Under the pieces are notes generated by a model. That model searched no databases. It was not told the origin of the DNA and worked only from the letters and a program-made list of their open reading frames with translations. A stretch of 64,000 nt of DNA, taken from NCBI GenBank assembly GCA_002342685.1, contig DDQN01000021.1, forward strand, positions 62,001 to 126,000. Reading direction: 5' to 3'. Positions within the stretch are counted from its first letter, which is position 1. Every line of letters starts with the position of its first letter. Made by a program: the position numbers and the translations under genes. Source of the stretch: Vibrio sp. UBA2441. GTDB lineage: Bacteria; Pseudomonadota; Gammaproteobacteria; Enterobacterales; Vibrionaceae. Positions 1 to 8,951 of the stretch are shown here, piece by piece.

Positions 1-207
1 GAGATCAATTTCCATCTCTAGGTTTAGCAGAAACTGAGCACTAAAACGATGATCAACAGTATCAATGAGCACTGTTTTCTCTTCGCGTATCAGATAGCTA
101 TTATAGCTGGTACCCTTAGTCATTTTGTATTCTGTACCGTGGAAATCCTGAACCTCCCAGTCACGTTGTCCAACCCAATGAATGTTATTTTTTACATGAA
201 TGGTCAT
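1..207 (-). CDS. norV: Anaerobic nitric oxide reductase flavorubredoxin NorV (5' part only)
   Basis: The minus strand opens with ATG at 207-205 and runs off the window edge. The first residues read [19 protein letters not shown] and continue through [19 protein letters not shown] and VLIDTVDH, which I recognise as the N-terminal beta-lactamase-like diiron domain of NorV. In this family the diiron/flavodoxin/rubredoxin protein reduces NO to N2O under anaerobic conditions with electrons from NorW. Only about 69 codons are present, so the metal ligands, FMN domain and rubredoxin tail cannot be checked. The upstream region carries a sigma-54 promoter and three NorR-type sites, which fits nitrosative-stress control. 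The divergent norR found in Escherichia coli is not present here. Confidence 0.93.
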   Translation of the reverse strand, partial: MTIHVKNNIHWVGQRDWEVQDFHGTEYKMTKGTSYNSYLIREEKTVLIDTVDHRFSAQFLLNLEMEIDL

Positions 208-245
208 TTACTCTTACCTTTAAAATTAATACGACCATCTTAGAT

Positions 246-262
246 AGCACGATACGTGCCAA
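246..262 (-). promoter_or_regulatory. Sigma-54 (-24/-12) promoter of norV
   Basis: On the minus strand the sequence reads TTGGCACGTATCGTGCT. It matches the RpoN consensus TGGCACG-N4-TTGC at all but one core position, with GG and GC ten bases apart. It lies about 40 bp upstream of the norV start, as expected for a NorR-activated promoter. Confidence 0.8.
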
Positions 263-314
263 GAATTAATATTGTTGTTTATCAGTAAGATAGGATGAAT
301 TTGTAAGCTTGGTT

Positions 315-371
315 GTCATATTGACATTGATTGACTTATGTCAATATGACAGTTTGATTTGTCTAAATGAC
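315..371. promoter_or_regulatory. Three NorR-type enhancer sites
   Basis: Three 11-bp elements fit the GT-N7-AC NorR core: GTCATATTGAC at 315-325, GTCAATATGAC at 340-350 and GTCTAAATGAC at 361-371. Three such sites upstream of a sigma-54 promoter is the known E. coli norVW architecture. The assignment here is by motif only. Confidence 0.75.
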
Positions 372-481
372 AAGTTTCTATCCGAAATAACTGAGGTGAG
401 GTAGGTTTGATAAGAGTGGACATTGAATGGGTGGGGAAAGGGTATGAGCCATTAGGTCATTTACACCAGTACAGGCATTTT

Positions 482-856
482 TTAACTCTCTTTTAGCCAA
501 GCGATTGCTGATTTTTCATCAGAAAATACTTTAACGTTATGCTTCTTCATTTCTGGTATCTCTCTATCCTCCAACCGGGCTAATACGTAGTTACTATGTA
601 CTATTGCGATGGATCGTAAATTTTCGCAATCGAGCTCATTATAAAATGTATTGACGACAAGATAGGCTTCAGGCGTTGCACCTGTTTGGGCTGAGCAGTC
701 CACGAGTAGAGAGCACGGTTTTTCGCCAAATGTTTCTATGCAACATTTTTGTGCTTTTAAGCAAGACAGTATGCCATATTCATTGAAATCTCCTGCTAAC
801 TTGAAGATGATAATGTTATTGTCAATTTTACTGGTATAGGTTCCGTGCTCTATCAT
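482..856 (-). CDS. SpoIIAA-like (STAS-fold) protein
   Basis: The 124-residue protein starting MIEHGTYTSKIDNNIIIFKL has the alternating strand/helix pattern of the SpoIIAA-like family: an N-terminal beta hairpin with GDFNEYG, a central LLVDCSAQTGATPEAY segment, and a C-terminal helix ending in DEKSAIAWLKE. Members are small cytoplasmic proteins of mostly unknown role, often near signalling genes. The frame is open further upstream to a TTG at 976 and an ATG at 928, but neither has a convincing ribosome binding site. The ATG at 856 gives the usual family length and N-terminus. It lies downstream of a chemoreceptor on the same strand, separated by a large inverted repeat, so cotranscription is uncertain. 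Confidence 0.6.
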   Translation of the reverse strand: MIEHGTYTSKIDNNIIIFKLAGDFNEYGILSCLKAQKCCIETFGEKPCSLLVDCSAQTGATPEAYLVVNTFYNELDCENLRSIAIVHSNYVLARLEDREIPEMKKHNVKVFSDEKSAIAWLKES

Positions 857-991
857 GCAGATACTGGCTCTTATTGTTACGACGTTATTTGTTGAAGTAG
901 TTGTATTGTATTCTAATATATTCGCCATTTCTAATGTATTGAGCGAGAGTTTATTTTTCAACAATGCAACTGACAAAAAATGCTCAGCTTA

Positions 992-1078
992 TTAGGGGGG
1001 CTCTTATCTCAGCTTATACTGGAGATTAACCCTGACTCCGCTGAAACTCCCGATCATGTCTGATAAGAATCCCCCTAA
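992..1078. repeat. Long imperfect inverted repeat between chemoreceptor and SpoIIAA-like gene
   Basis: TTAGGGGG (992-999) pairs with CCCCCTAA (1071-1078), and CTTATC (1003-1008) pairs with GATAAG (1062-1067). A direct repeat CTCAGCTTAT occurs at 983-992 and 1008-1017. The structure lacks a clear U-run on either strand. It may be a terminator or processing hairpin for the chemoreceptor transcript, or a small mobile-element remnant. Confidence 0.5.
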
Positions 1079-1090
1079 ACGTTCGATTTA

Positions 1091-3109
1091 TTATCTAAAT
1101 TTAGCAACCAGTGTTTTTAGGTTTTCAGATTGTATTTTGAGTTCGTCGGAGCTGTGAACCGCTTGCTCATTAATGGCATTCGATTGTGCATTGAGTTGAC
1201 TGATCTCAGTAACGCTTTCAGCAATGATTAAAGACACATGCGCTTGTTCATCTGAATTCGTTGCAATCACTTCTGATTGCCCAGCGATAGAGCCGATTTG
1301 ATTTGCCATCGTTTCGATAAGCTCACCAGCCTGTCCAGCTAACGCCTTCACTTCATTGGCGCTCCCCTGACATTGTTGAACTTGCTCGACTGCACCTTGA
1401 CTGGAGGCCTGTAATTGATTAATGATGCTCACCACTTCTTTCACCGAGTCTTGTGTACGATGCGCTAAAGTACGAACCTCATCAGCAACCACAGCAAACC
1501 CTCTACCGTGGTCGCCTGCTCTAGCAGCTTCAATTGCTGCGTTTAGTGCCAATAAATTGGTTTGCTCTGCTATTTCATCGATCATTTTTGCTACGTTTTG
1601 AATATTTTCACTGTCCTTTGCAACCTTAGTGATTGCTAGGGCTGACTTTTCTAGTTGGTCATATAGTGAGACAATATCGGTACTGACATTTTCGACAACA
1701 GAAAGACCAGTTTGACTGCTAATATTGGCATTCTTTACATTATCTGAAATGGTTTCGACTTGTTCTGCAACAGATTTAGCAGAGGTCGCCATTTGTTCGA
1801 TAGCCGTAACCACTTGCTCAATTCGAGCTTGTTGTTCTTCCGCTTGAGATAAGCCCATATGAGCTTCACTTGATACGGTATCAGCCTGATGAAATAGTTG
1901 TTCACTGGAGTGTCTTATACCCGTTACTAAGTCATTTAATTGGTTGGACATTGAGCTCAATCCATTGGTTAATCGCATCACTTCATTCTTAGAGTTCTCA
2001 TCATATTTATCGATTTGAACACTGACTTCTCCATCACCCAGACGATCCATAAAAAACGACAAATTAGCTAACGACTTTGTAACGTAGCGCAGTAATAGAC
2101 TAATCATGCAAAAAGTAATCAGTGAAACGATAGCTGATGCAATAATGATGAGGCCAGTCAGCTCAGAGCTCTCTTCGACGATTTCATCAACGAAACTAGT
2201 CCCTAATATTTTCCAATCCCAACCCTTCACAGTTGCATAGACCGCAAACCGCTCCCCGGATTTTCCATTATAGGTGCCGTCGTATTTGACGATTCCCTTT
2301 TGGCTATCAAAGATACCTTCAAAGGCGTTAGCTATCCTTTGAATAGGCTTGTCTGTACGGGTATAAGAAGGGTGGTAAATCCATTCTCCTGCTTTTTCTG
2401 CAAGGTTACTTACTACCATGCTGTATCCAGTATCCCCCCACTTTTGTTGCTTGATTTCACTCAGAATTTGGTTGGTAATTTCTGAAAGAGGTACTCCGAC
2501 AAATGAAATTGCGACAGTAATGCCTTTGTCAGAGACAATTGGATGATAATAGGAAATATATTGTTTGCTGAACAAAGTTAAATTACCTTGATAGGATTCA
2601 CCCCTCATTAGTGCTTTGTAGCTAGGGCTGTCTTTTTTGAGTTTTGAACCCATGATATTGCCCATGCCATCGCTCTCTAGTGAGGTTGATACGCGAACAA
2701 AGTCATCACCAGATGCTGAAAATATAGTTGCTACTGCTCCGGTATCTTCGTTGAACGAATCTGCAATATCGTTATCGCCTATTATAGACTTATTATCGCT
2801 AAGTATTTGATATACTTCACTTCCTTTGTAATCAACTTTACTTTCTGTAGCCTGTAGATTGGTTAAGTAGCCTTTTCTAAAGGTGGTTTCTAGTATTTTC
2901 GTATTGTCCAGAATGACATTATATTCTTTACTTAATAACTCAGAAACGGATTCTATTCTAGATAGTTGTGATTTCATGGCATTGTCTAAAATAGCTTTAT
3001 AGGTTCCTTTATAAACAATAAAGCCCATTACGATAAAAGAAGTAATTAAACAAAGCAGTATTACAGATTTCATTTGAAATCCTACGCTTCTATTTTTAAT
3101 TTTGAACAT
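1091..3109 (-). CDS. Methyl-accepting chemotaxis protein with Cache sensor domain
   Basis: This is a 672-residue chemoreceptor. A first membrane helix lies at about residues 14-34. A periplasmic Cache-type sensor spans about 40-310, containing [18 protein letters not shown] and [11 protein letters not shown] second membrane helix spans about 319-343 and is followed by a HAMP segment. The cytoplasmic signalling domain carries the conserved hairpin tip [20 protein letters not shown] at about 512-531. Proteins of this type bind small ligands outside the membrane and control CheA through CheW. The ligand cannot be told from the sequence. No C-terminal CheR-tethering pentapeptide is visible (it ends LVAKFR). 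It is monocistronic or weakly linked to the downstream SpoIIAA-like gene. Confidence 0.93.
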   Translation of the reverse strand: MFKIKNRSVGFQMKSVILLCLITSFIVMGFIVYKGTYKAILDNAMKSQLSRIESVSELLSKEYNVILDNTKILETTFRKGYLTNLQATESKVDYKGSEVYQILSDNKSIIGDNDIADSFNEDTGAVATIFSASGDDFVRVSTSLESDGMGNIMGSKLKKDSPSYKALMRGESYQGNLTLFSKQYISYYHPIVSDKGITVAISFVGVPLSEITNQILSEIKQQKWGDTGYSMVVSNLAEKAGEWIYHPSYTRTDKPIQRIANAFEGIFDSQKGIVKYDGTYNGKSGERFAVYATVKGWDWKILGTSFVDEIVEESSELTGLIIIASAIVSLITFCMISLLLRYVTKSLANLSFFMDRLGDGEVSVQIDKYDENSKNEVMRLTNGLSSMSNQLNDLVTGIRHSSEQLFHQADTVSSEAHMGLSQAEEQQARIEQVVTAIEQMATSAKSVAEQVETISDNVKNANISSQTGLSVVENVSTDIVSLYDQLEKSALAITKVAKDSENIQNVAKMIDEIAEQTNLLALNAAIEAARAGDHGRGFAVVADEVRTLAHRTQDSVKEVVSIINQLQASSQGAVEQVQQCQGSANEVKALAGQAGELIETMANQIGSIAGQSEVIATNSDEQAHVSLIIAESVTEISQLNAQSNAINEQAVHSSDELKIQSENLKTLVAKFR

Positions 3110-3266
3110 GGATTATATAAACCTCTGAATTTTAACTTTAAATTAAGGTGATCATACGAATGAAAGTTATTTCATCTGTGTAATTAGATTGACGTTGTAT
3201 AGTGATTGAATTTCTATTTTTCTGATTTTTGTTCCTTAAATTTTTATGAAAAATGTTCTATAAAAA

Positions 3267-3980
3267 TTAAGTAATCCAGGACTCACCTTTATCAATCATA
3301 AATCCTTGATAACCAAAGGCGTCAGGAACAAGGTCAGCTTCTTTTTCAACTCGTTCAATGATTACTTGTATGTTATTTACTCTGCATTTATCAATGAAAT
3401 TACGGGCTATCTTTTGTTCATCATTGTTTTTTGGTGCCTCAATTTTTGCAAATTGGTAGTAACCATATTCGAACTCATTTTGGCGAAAATCGCCTTTATA
3501 TATATCGAAGTCATCAACTGCAAGAATGACATCTTTATAAATTAATTGTTTTAAACCTGCTAATATTACAGGACAGTCATTACAAAGATTTCGTTCAGTA
3601 ATTTCTACCACGAGAGAAATGTTCTCTTCGTATAGTTGCTTAGAGCTATCAATGACATTATGAATGAACTTCTGATTACATAATTTATGTCGTTCCAAAT
3701 TAAAAAAAAGATGTTTATTTTCAAGTTCCCATTTCACCTTGTTTTTTTGTGATAGCAATTTAGGTATTTCTAACAAAAATGCTTCAAATGGATTACCAAA
3801 GGTAATAGCATTGATATATGACTCTCTGGAACCGAGATAGATATTTTCAAATCGATTAAAGTCGAGTAAAACTTCATATCCAATGTTGTTATTATCTTTG
3901 CATACGATTGGTTGAAACTTAAAGTAGTAGTTTGGTTCAATATATTGTTTTGTTATTTTCTCTATCTTGCATTTATTCAT
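3267..3980 (-). CDS. Divergent EAL-domain protein
   Basis: The 237-residue protein is essentially one EAL fold. In order it shows FQPIV, EVL in place of EAL (about residues 36-38), NLER (Mg-ligand Asn), EITER, AVDDFD, AKIE and IERVE, and YQGF near the end. Several catalytic positions of c-di-GMP phosphodiesterases are kept (first Glu, Asn, Glu of EITE, the Asp pair, Lys). However, EAL is EVL, the loop-6 DFGTGYSS motif is replaced by DFDIYKGDF, and LKID is KIE. Activity is therefore doubtful, and a protein-interaction role like that of YdiV is plausible. The start at 3980 overlaps the stop of the upstream winged-helix gene by eight bases (ATGAATAA), indicating translational coupling. A start nine codons earlier is open but lies inside that gene. 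Confidence 0.7.
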   Translation of the reverse strand: MNKCKIEKITKQYIEPNYYFKFQPIVCKDNNNIGYEVLLDFNRFENIYLGSRESYINAITFGNPFEAFLLEIPKLLSQKNKVKWELENKHLFFNLERHKLCNQKFIHNVIDSSKQLYEENISLVVEITERNLCNDCPVILAGLKQLIYKDVILAVDDFDIYKGDFRQNEFEYGYYQFAKIEAPKNNDEQKIARNFIDKCRVNNIQVIIERVEKEADLVPDAFGYQGFMIDKGESWIT

Positions 3981-4368
3981 TGGTATGCTTCCTGTGTTTA
4001 AGAACATACCCTCTGCTACGGATTGTAATTAATTCCATCGATGTGATAGATAATACTTTCCGTAACTCAAAGATGAGAACAGGCACGCTATTTACGCCCA
4101 CACAAATATCTGGCCATGCAACGCTTTCGATATCTTTTCTAGATATAAGTTGGTGTTCTTGTTGTACTATATAACACAAAGCACGGAGTAAAATTGGTCC
4201 GCAAGCGATGCTGTTTTTATCTTCTTTGGTTGAAGATATTTCGTATTTATTAAAAACATGTTCTATCTTTACCGACAGTTTTAATTCAAGATCTTTAAGG
4301 TGGTCGCAAAGCGCGCAAAACTCTGAGTTTGGGCATGTATATACCTGACACTTTCTATTAGTATTCAT
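3973..4368 (-). CDS. ToxR/OmpR-type winged-helix regulator with N-terminal cysteine cluster
   Basis: The C-terminal half matches the Trans_reg_C winged helix: GPILLRALCYIVQQEHQLIS, then RKDIESVAWPD, the recognition helix SVPVLIFELRKVL and the wing TIRSRGYVLKHR. The protein has 131 residues, no receiver domain and no transmembrane segment, unlike ToxR or CadC. The first 21 residues contain four cysteines (C7, C12, C18, C21), which could bind a metal or sense redox. It is coupled to the EAL-like gene downstream, so the pair may be a DNA-binding protein and its partner. The target is unknown. Confidence 0.65.
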   Translation of the reverse strand: MNTNRKCQVYTCPNSEFCALCDHLKDLELKLSVKIEHVFNKYEISSTKEDKNSIACGPILLRALCYIVQQEHQLISRKDIESVAWPDICVGVNSVPVLIFELRKVLSITSMELITIRSRGYVLKHRKHTNE

Positions 4369-4791
4369 ATATTACCATCTGGGTTGTATTCATTTAACTT
4401 AATGACTAATAAAGTTTAATGATTGCGTTTAAGCTGATGGTTGTAGTTTTACTGTTTCAGGTTATGATCTCCAGATTAATAATATTTAAAATTAATTAAC
4501 TTGTTATGTCTTAAGTTTCAGTAGGTTACTGTGTTTATATGTTGTCATTTATTTGGTCTTTAACCGTCTCTGACAATGCATTTTAGATAGGTTTAGACTT
4601 TTTTAGATTGAGATGAACACGTATTGTGAATAGCACTTCGAAACACGCGGTATGAACATGACCAAGGATGGACTACCTACTTTCTCTATTATTTATGAAA
4701 GCGTATTAAGCAAGTTGGATGAGTAGTAGAGGGGATATTTTGCTATCGTTCTGTTAATATACGTACAATTTAATCATTGGAGCAGAGATCG
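4369..4791. other. Gene-free AT-rich stretch
   Basis: About 420 bp between the divergent winged-helix and YhcH-family genes. It should hold both promoters. I see no strong hairpin or repeat. A 24-codon frame beginning MNMTKDGLPTFS at about 4651 has no ribosome binding site and is not called. Confidence 0.5.
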
Positions 4792-5253
4792 ATGTTAATA
4801 GGTAAAGCATCAGCATTAGATAAAGTCGCGTATGTGGACAAGCGATTAACCAGTCTTATTGGAAAAGCCATTTTGTTAGCAGAGGAAAAACCTGACGGTA
4901 AATATGATATCGAAGGCGATCAAGTTTTTGTTATCTTGGTATCGACATCAACATATCCAAGAGAAGAGCAGAAATCTGAAATTCATAAAGATCATGCGGA
5001 TATTCAGATCATTCTGAAAGGAAGTGAAGTTTTTGGTATTTCCAGCTATGCGCCAGAATCATTTCAGCAGCAAGAAATGGAAAACGATGTCTGTTTTATT
5101 CCTAATATAGAAAATGAGAGCTTTGTTACATTACACCAACATGATTTCATTGTCTTCTTTCCCGGAGAAGCGCACCGACCTCAATGTTCGGTAGACAATG
5201 AAATACATGAAGTTCGTAAAGCCGTCGTTAAAATTCACAAAGACTGGTTTTAA
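4792..5253 (+). CDS. YhcH/YjgK/YiaL family (DUF386) cupin-like protein
   Basis: The 153-residue protein has the DUF386 pattern: an internal SEIHKDHADIQIILKGSE segment with the conserved histidines, FIPN, FFPGEAHRPQC and a terminal VRKAVVKIHKDWF. Family members are beta-sandwich, metal-binding proteins linked to sugar catabolism; E. coli NanQ is a sialic acid anomerase. The start was set at ATG 4792 because GGAG lies nine bases upstream; a TTG at 4777 would add five residues but would swallow that site. Nearby is a PTS permease, so a carbohydrate role is plausible, but the substrate is unknown. The 3' end overlaps the convergent YHS gene by four bases. Confidence 0.85.
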   Translation: MLIGKASALDKVAYVDKRLTSLIGKAILLAEEKPDGKYDIEGDQVFVILVSTSTYPREEQKSEIHKDHADIQIILKGSEVFGISSYAPESFQQQEMENDVCFIPNIENESFVTLHQHDFIVFFPGEAHRPQCSVDNEIHEVRKAVVKIHKDWF

Positions 5254-5705
5254 TTGTTAACCAAATCAGGCCAGTTGATATCGCCTTTGGCAATAAATCC
5301 AGGTACGTCTTTGAGCCACTTATCTTTAATCGATTTGTTGTAGTTCAGATATAATTTACCGTCAACGACACTCCATTGCTCTGGGTCTCCCGGAGCAAAG
5401 TCATTTTTTTCTGCCACAGCCCATGCACAATAGCCTCCATATTGTGGCGCAAATTTTTCCGGTTCAGCTTTGAATTTATCAAGGTTTTGTTGATTGGAAA
5501 AATACCAATCTGCCCCATTATAAGAAAGTTTGTATTTGCTGCTGCCTTCTATAGGCTTGCCTTGAGTGAAGTAGGCGACCGTATCATAACCATCAAGCGC
5601 TTTATTACTAAAAATCCCGGTGTAGATGGGGTCTTCAGCAAAGGCTGATGCTGAAAATATTGTTTGTGCTATTACTAGTAATAGCCCCGTAACCCACTTT
5701 TTCAT
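5250..5705 (-). CDS. Secreted YHS-domain protein
   Basis: A 151-residue protein with a clear signal peptide (MKKWVTGLLLVIAQTIFSAS, cleavage probably after AFA at about residue 23). The rest is a YHS-type domain: ALDGYDTVAYF, then YNGADWYFSNQQNLDKF, PEKFAPQYGGYCAWAVA. YHS domains are small folds associated with metal binding and often found near metal-handling proteins; the periplasmic version has no established function. The conserved Tyr-His-Ser core is not present in its classical form. It is a single gene on the minus strand, convergent with the YhcH-family gene. Confidence 0.82.
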   Translation of the reverse strand: MKKWVTGLLLVIAQTIFSASAFAEDPIYTGIFSNKALDGYDTVAYFTQGKPIEGSSKYKLSYNGADWYFSNQQNLDKFKAEPEKFAPQYGGYCAWAVAEKNDFAPGDPEQWSVVDGKLYLNYNKSIKDKWLKDVPGFIAKGDINWPDLVNN

Positions 5706-6005
5706 TTTTCTCTCCCATTAACTCATCCACAAAGAGTTGCTTTGCTGCTTAGTAGAAAGAGCGATGAGAGAAAAAATTTCAAAAAAGCTAATAATTTGAA
5801 CTAGTTTCCCATAAAAACACAAAATGAAATAATTTTTCATCATCAATAAAAATAAACTCCATGCGGATCGCAGATTTTCTTCATTTGCTTTGAAGATTAT
5901 TTTCATGCGTGAAATTATTTAGATCTTAGATGTGTATCTGAATGACACAAAGCAACTTTGGAAAGCCTTGTGTTCTTTTTTGTTAAATAACTTTGTGGAG
6001 TATTT
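5706..6005. other. Divergent intergenic region, YHS gene and PTS gene
   Basis: About 300 bp holding the two divergent promoters. A 62-codon minus-strand frame at 5718-5906 has no ribosome binding site or recognisable domain. A CRP-like half-site TGTGTATCTGAATGACAC at about 5930 is too poor to call. Confidence 0.4.
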
Positions 6006-7622
6006 ATGGATAATGTGTTTGCAATAATGCAAAAAATTGGTCGAGCATTTATGCTACCAATTGCTGTGTTACCTATGGCAGGTATCTTGTTGGGGGTTGG
6101 TGGAGCATTTACCAGTGGGCCACTCATCGAAACCTATAACTTGACCTTTTTAGAGCAGGGTACGTTACTTAATCAGTTTTTAATTCTGTGTTTCAACGCA
6201 GGTTTGTTTGTTTTTGTTAATTTGCCCATTTTATTCGCGGTAGGTGTTGCGATAGGAATGGCTAGTAATAATAAAGAAACAGCGGCACTTTCAGCTGTGC
6301 TTGGCTTTTTATTATTCCACACGATAATTGGCACTGTATTGGGTTTCCAGAGTATAACACCAGACACAACAACAGTGGATGCGCTTATAGCCGCTGGTTA
6401 TGAGTCAACAGAGGCATTTGGACTCGCTTCCCTTTATACCAAAGAACTTGGAATATTTACCCTACAAACGGGTGTATTTGGTGGTATTGTTTGCGGAATT
6501 ATGTCAGCCTTTATTACGAATAGATATGCAAATAAGAAACTTCCGGATTACTTGGCTTTCTTTAGTGGTAATAGATTTGTACCTGTTGTTACCATGGTCT
6601 ACTTCATTCCGTTAGCTATCCTTTTTCCATTTATCTGGCCAACAGTATTTAAAGGTATTGTTGCAGCAGGTGAAGCATTTTCAGCGATGGGTTATATTGG
6701 AACGTTTTTATATGGCTCAGTAATGAGACTGTTAAACGTATTTGGTTTACACCATGCAATTTATCCTCTCTTCTGGTACACCGAATTAGGTGGTGTACAA
6801 GAGGTTGCCGGTGAATTTGTTTCGGGTGGACAAAAAATCTTTTTTGCTCAACTCGCAGACCCAACAGTGACTCACTTTAGTTCTGAAGCAACGAGAACAA
6901 TGACAGGCGGTTTCCTACCAATGATGTTTGGTCTTCCTGCCGCTGCATTAGCTATGTATCGTTGTGCTGATGATAAAAACAAAATTAAAATTAAGGGCAT
7001 ACTAATTTCTGCCGCCCTAACTTCGTTTTTAACAGGTATTACGGAACCAATCGAATTTACTTTCTTGTTTGTAGCACCTGCTTTATATGTTGTGCATGCT
7101 GCTTTGGAAGGTTTGTCATACATGCTGATGCATTATTTAGATGTAGCCGTAGGTATTACTTTCTCCCGTGGTATTATTGACTTTACCTTCTTTGGTTTAC
7201 TTCAGGGTGTGAGCAAAACATCATATCATTGGATTCTGATCTTAGGACCTATATATGCCTTTGTTTATTATACTGTATTTACTTTTATGATTCGTGTATT
7301 TAACTACTCTACACCGGGACGAAATGAAGCAGAGAATAAATTATATACTCGCAAGGACTACAATAAGGGTAAGGCTGGAAACGAAGGCCTAATTGATAGT
7401 ATTGTTGAGCACCTTGGTGGTAAAGAAAACATCGAAGTACTAGATGCTTGTATAACCCGCTTAAGAGTTACAGTAAAAGACAGCCAGTTAGTTTCAGAAG
7501 ATGCCGTTTGGAAAGAACTCGAAGCGAAGGGTGTTATTCGGTCAGGTAATGGTATTCAGGTTATATATGGTACACAGGCCGAAACTTATAAGAATGAAAT
7601 AATTTCTAAGTATGGTTTATAA
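6006..7622 (+). CDS. PTS permease, IIC-IIB (glucose/maltose/GlcNAc superfamily)
   Basis: The 538-residue protein has an N-terminal EIIC membrane domain of about 10 helices (starting GRAFMLPIAVLPMAGILLGV). The substrate-binding signature is FGLHHAIYPLFWYTELGG followed by TGITEPIEFTFLFVAP. A C-terminal EIIB domain follows at about 455-538, with the phosphorylated cysteine in LDACITRLRV (C482). No IIA domain is fused, so it would take phosphate from a separate IIA such as Crr. The architecture matches PtsG/MalX-type glucoside and glucose permeases, but the substrate cannot be assigned. No sugar-phosphate hydrolase or regulator is adjacent, which is unusual. A strong hairpin follows the stop codon. 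Confidence 0.88.
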   Translation: MDNVFAIMQKIGRAFMLPIAVLPMAGILLGVGGAFTSGPLIETYNLTFLEQGTLLNQFLILCFNAGLFVFVNLPILFAVGVAIGMASNNKETAALSAVLGFLLFHTIIGTVLGFQSITPDTTTVDALIAAGYESTEAFGLASLYTKELGIFTLQTGVFGGIVCGIMSAFITNRYANKKLPDYLAFFSGNRFVPVVTMVYFIPLAILFPFIWPTVFKGIVAAGEAFSAMGYIGTFLYGSVMRLLNVFGLHHAIYPLFWYTELGGVQEVAGEFVSGGQKIFFAQLADPTVTHFSSEATRTMTGGFLPMMFGLPAAALAMYRCADDKNKIKIKGILISAALTSFLTGITEPIEFTFLFVAPALYVVHAALEGLSYMLMHYLDVAVGITFSRGIIDFTFFGLLQGVSKTSYHWILILGPIYAFVYYTVFTFMIRVFNYSTPGRNEAENKLYTRKDYNKGKAGNEGLIDSIVEHLGGKENIEVLDACITRLRVTVKDSQLVSEDAVWKELEAKGVIRSGNGIQVIYGTQAETYKNEIISKYGL

Positions 7623-7631
7623 AATGTAGAC

Positions 7632-7662
7632 ATAGCCTCTTCGCTGTGAGTGAAGAGGCTAT
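7632..7662 (+). terminator. Terminator hairpin after the PTS gene
   Basis: ATAGCCTCTTC (7632-7642) and GAAGAGGCTAT (7652-7662) form a perfect 11-bp stem with a nine-base loop, ten bases after the stop. The following sequence is AT-rich but has no continuous T-run. Confidence 0.7.
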
Positions 7663-8221
7663 ATAGTAATTGTATCTAATTATTTAAATTTGTTTTTGTT
7701 TAATAATGAATAAACCAGTTTAATAGAATTAGTACAGCCGTTATCATGCCTCTTCATACACTATGCCTAACACTTAATAGTTAGCTATCAGCCATTCTCT
7801 TTTAGTCCATATGTGATAAATTGCCGCTTAATCAGATAATTATTGTTTCCAAAAGCGACTTAATAGTCTTGCTTTGTTTCTATTGAATTATGATGAAATA
7901 AATCTATGTCGTTGATATGTATGAATTATTTTTTAATGTGCAGTGAGCTGTGTTCGATCTAAGTCACACAAAGACCAATTTTTCAAATCGAGTGCGACTA
8001 ATTATCCATGGCGAACTTGAAAAATAGCATTACACTATATTTAGTAAGGTCATTCGTTTGAGTTTTAGTAAATTTAAGTTGTGTATTTTTTTTAAATTAA
8101 ATTTAAATGATGATCGAAGGTTATTAAGTTAAATCAATAAAAAATAAAGCCTAATAAAGGCAAATTAAATCCTAACTGAAAAGCGATGAAATAAGCTCAT
8201 CGGCACTATGGGAGCAATACG
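7663..8221. promoter_or_regulatory. Long upstream region of lutABC
   Basis: About 560 bp without a gene. A possible CRP site with one good half (TTCGATCTAAGTCACA, 7953-7968) is the best candidate. The 5' leader has a small hairpin, CGATGA (8184-8189) with TCATCG (8197-8202), just before the GGGAG ribosome binding site of lutA. These assignments are weak. Confidence 0.3.
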
Positions 8222-8950
8222 ATGAAGGTAAATTTATTTGCCACCTGTCTCGGAGACATGATTAAAGCAGAGGTCGCCAAAAAAACGGTTCTTCTGTTAG
8301 AGCAATTGAACTGTGAGGTTATTTTTCCGGAAAGGCAGGGTTGCTGCGGCCAACCTTCACTAAATAGTGGCTACATTGAAGGCAGCAAGCCTGCAATGAA
8401 AAGCTTAATACAGGCTTTTGAAATAAATGAGTACCCCATTGTTAGCCCTGCCGGTTCTTGCGCAGCATCTATTAAAAAGTATCCCGAATATTTGGCCGAT
8501 GAACCTGAGTGGGCTGCGCGAGCTCAGAAAGTTGCTGACAGGTTGTTTGAGCTTACTCAATTTATTGTCAATGTGTTAAACGTTGAGAATGTAGGGGCGA
8601 AACTTTCCGGGCGGGGTGTTTACCATCCTTCATGTAGTCTTATCCGTAAACTGGGCGTTCGGGAAGAGCCTTTAAAGCTACTGGCTAACGTAGAAGGGCT
8701 GGAATTATTACCAATTAAAAATCAGGAAACGTGTTGCGGATTCGGTGGCACTTTCTCGGTCAAAATGTCTGAAATATCGGGTGAAATGGTTATCGAGAAA
8801 GTTCGCCATATCGCGGATGCTGATCCTGAGTACCTCATTGGCGCTGATATCAGCTGTCTTATTAATATTGGCGGTCGTATTAGCCGCGAAGGTAAACCTA
8901 TTAAAGTGATGCATATTGTCGATGTATTGCTAAGCGGTGAGGGCCAATAG
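8222..8950 (+). CDS. lutA: L-lactate utilization protein LutA (cysteine-rich Fe-S subunit)
   Basis: A 242-residue protein with two cysteine-rich CCG domains: [12 protein letters not shown] near residue 40 and [14 protein letters not shown] near residue 170. These motifs bind unusual Fe-S clusters in heterodisulfide-reductase-like proteins. LutA with LutB and LutC oxidises L-lactate to pyruvate, acting without a flavin lactate dehydrogenase. The gene heads lutABC, with an eight- or nine-base leader between stop and next start, and the order is the standard one. The start ATG 8222 has GGGAGCAATACG before it. No lactate permease gene is in the window. Confidence 0.93.
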   Translation: MKVNLFATCLGDMIKAEVAKKTVLLLEQLNCEVIFPERQGCCGQPSLNSGYIEGSKPAMKSLIQAFEINEYPIVSPAGSCAASIKKYPEYLADEPEWAARAQKVADRLFELTQFIVNVLNVENVGAKLSGRGVYHPSCSLIRKLGVREEPLKLLANVEGLELLPIKNQETCCGFGGTFSVKMSEISGEMVIEKVRHIADADPEYLIGADISCLINIGGRISREGKPIKVMHIVDVLLSGEGQ

Positions 8951-8951
8951 T

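Noticed and set aside
49..243. 64-codon plus-strand frame
   Set aside because: It is antisense to norV, whose N-terminus is recognisable on the minus strand.
4651..4725. 24-codon frame starting MNMTKDGLPTFS
   Set aside because: No ribosome binding site, no recognisable domain and no clear start context; may be a remnant but cannot be supported.
5718..5906. 62-codon minus-strand frame
   Set aside because: No ribosome binding site, atypical composition and a position inside a divergent promoter region.
5925..5950. CRP site upstream of the PTS gene
   Set aside because: Only one half-site loosely matches TGTGA-N6-TCACA; below the level I would report as a site.
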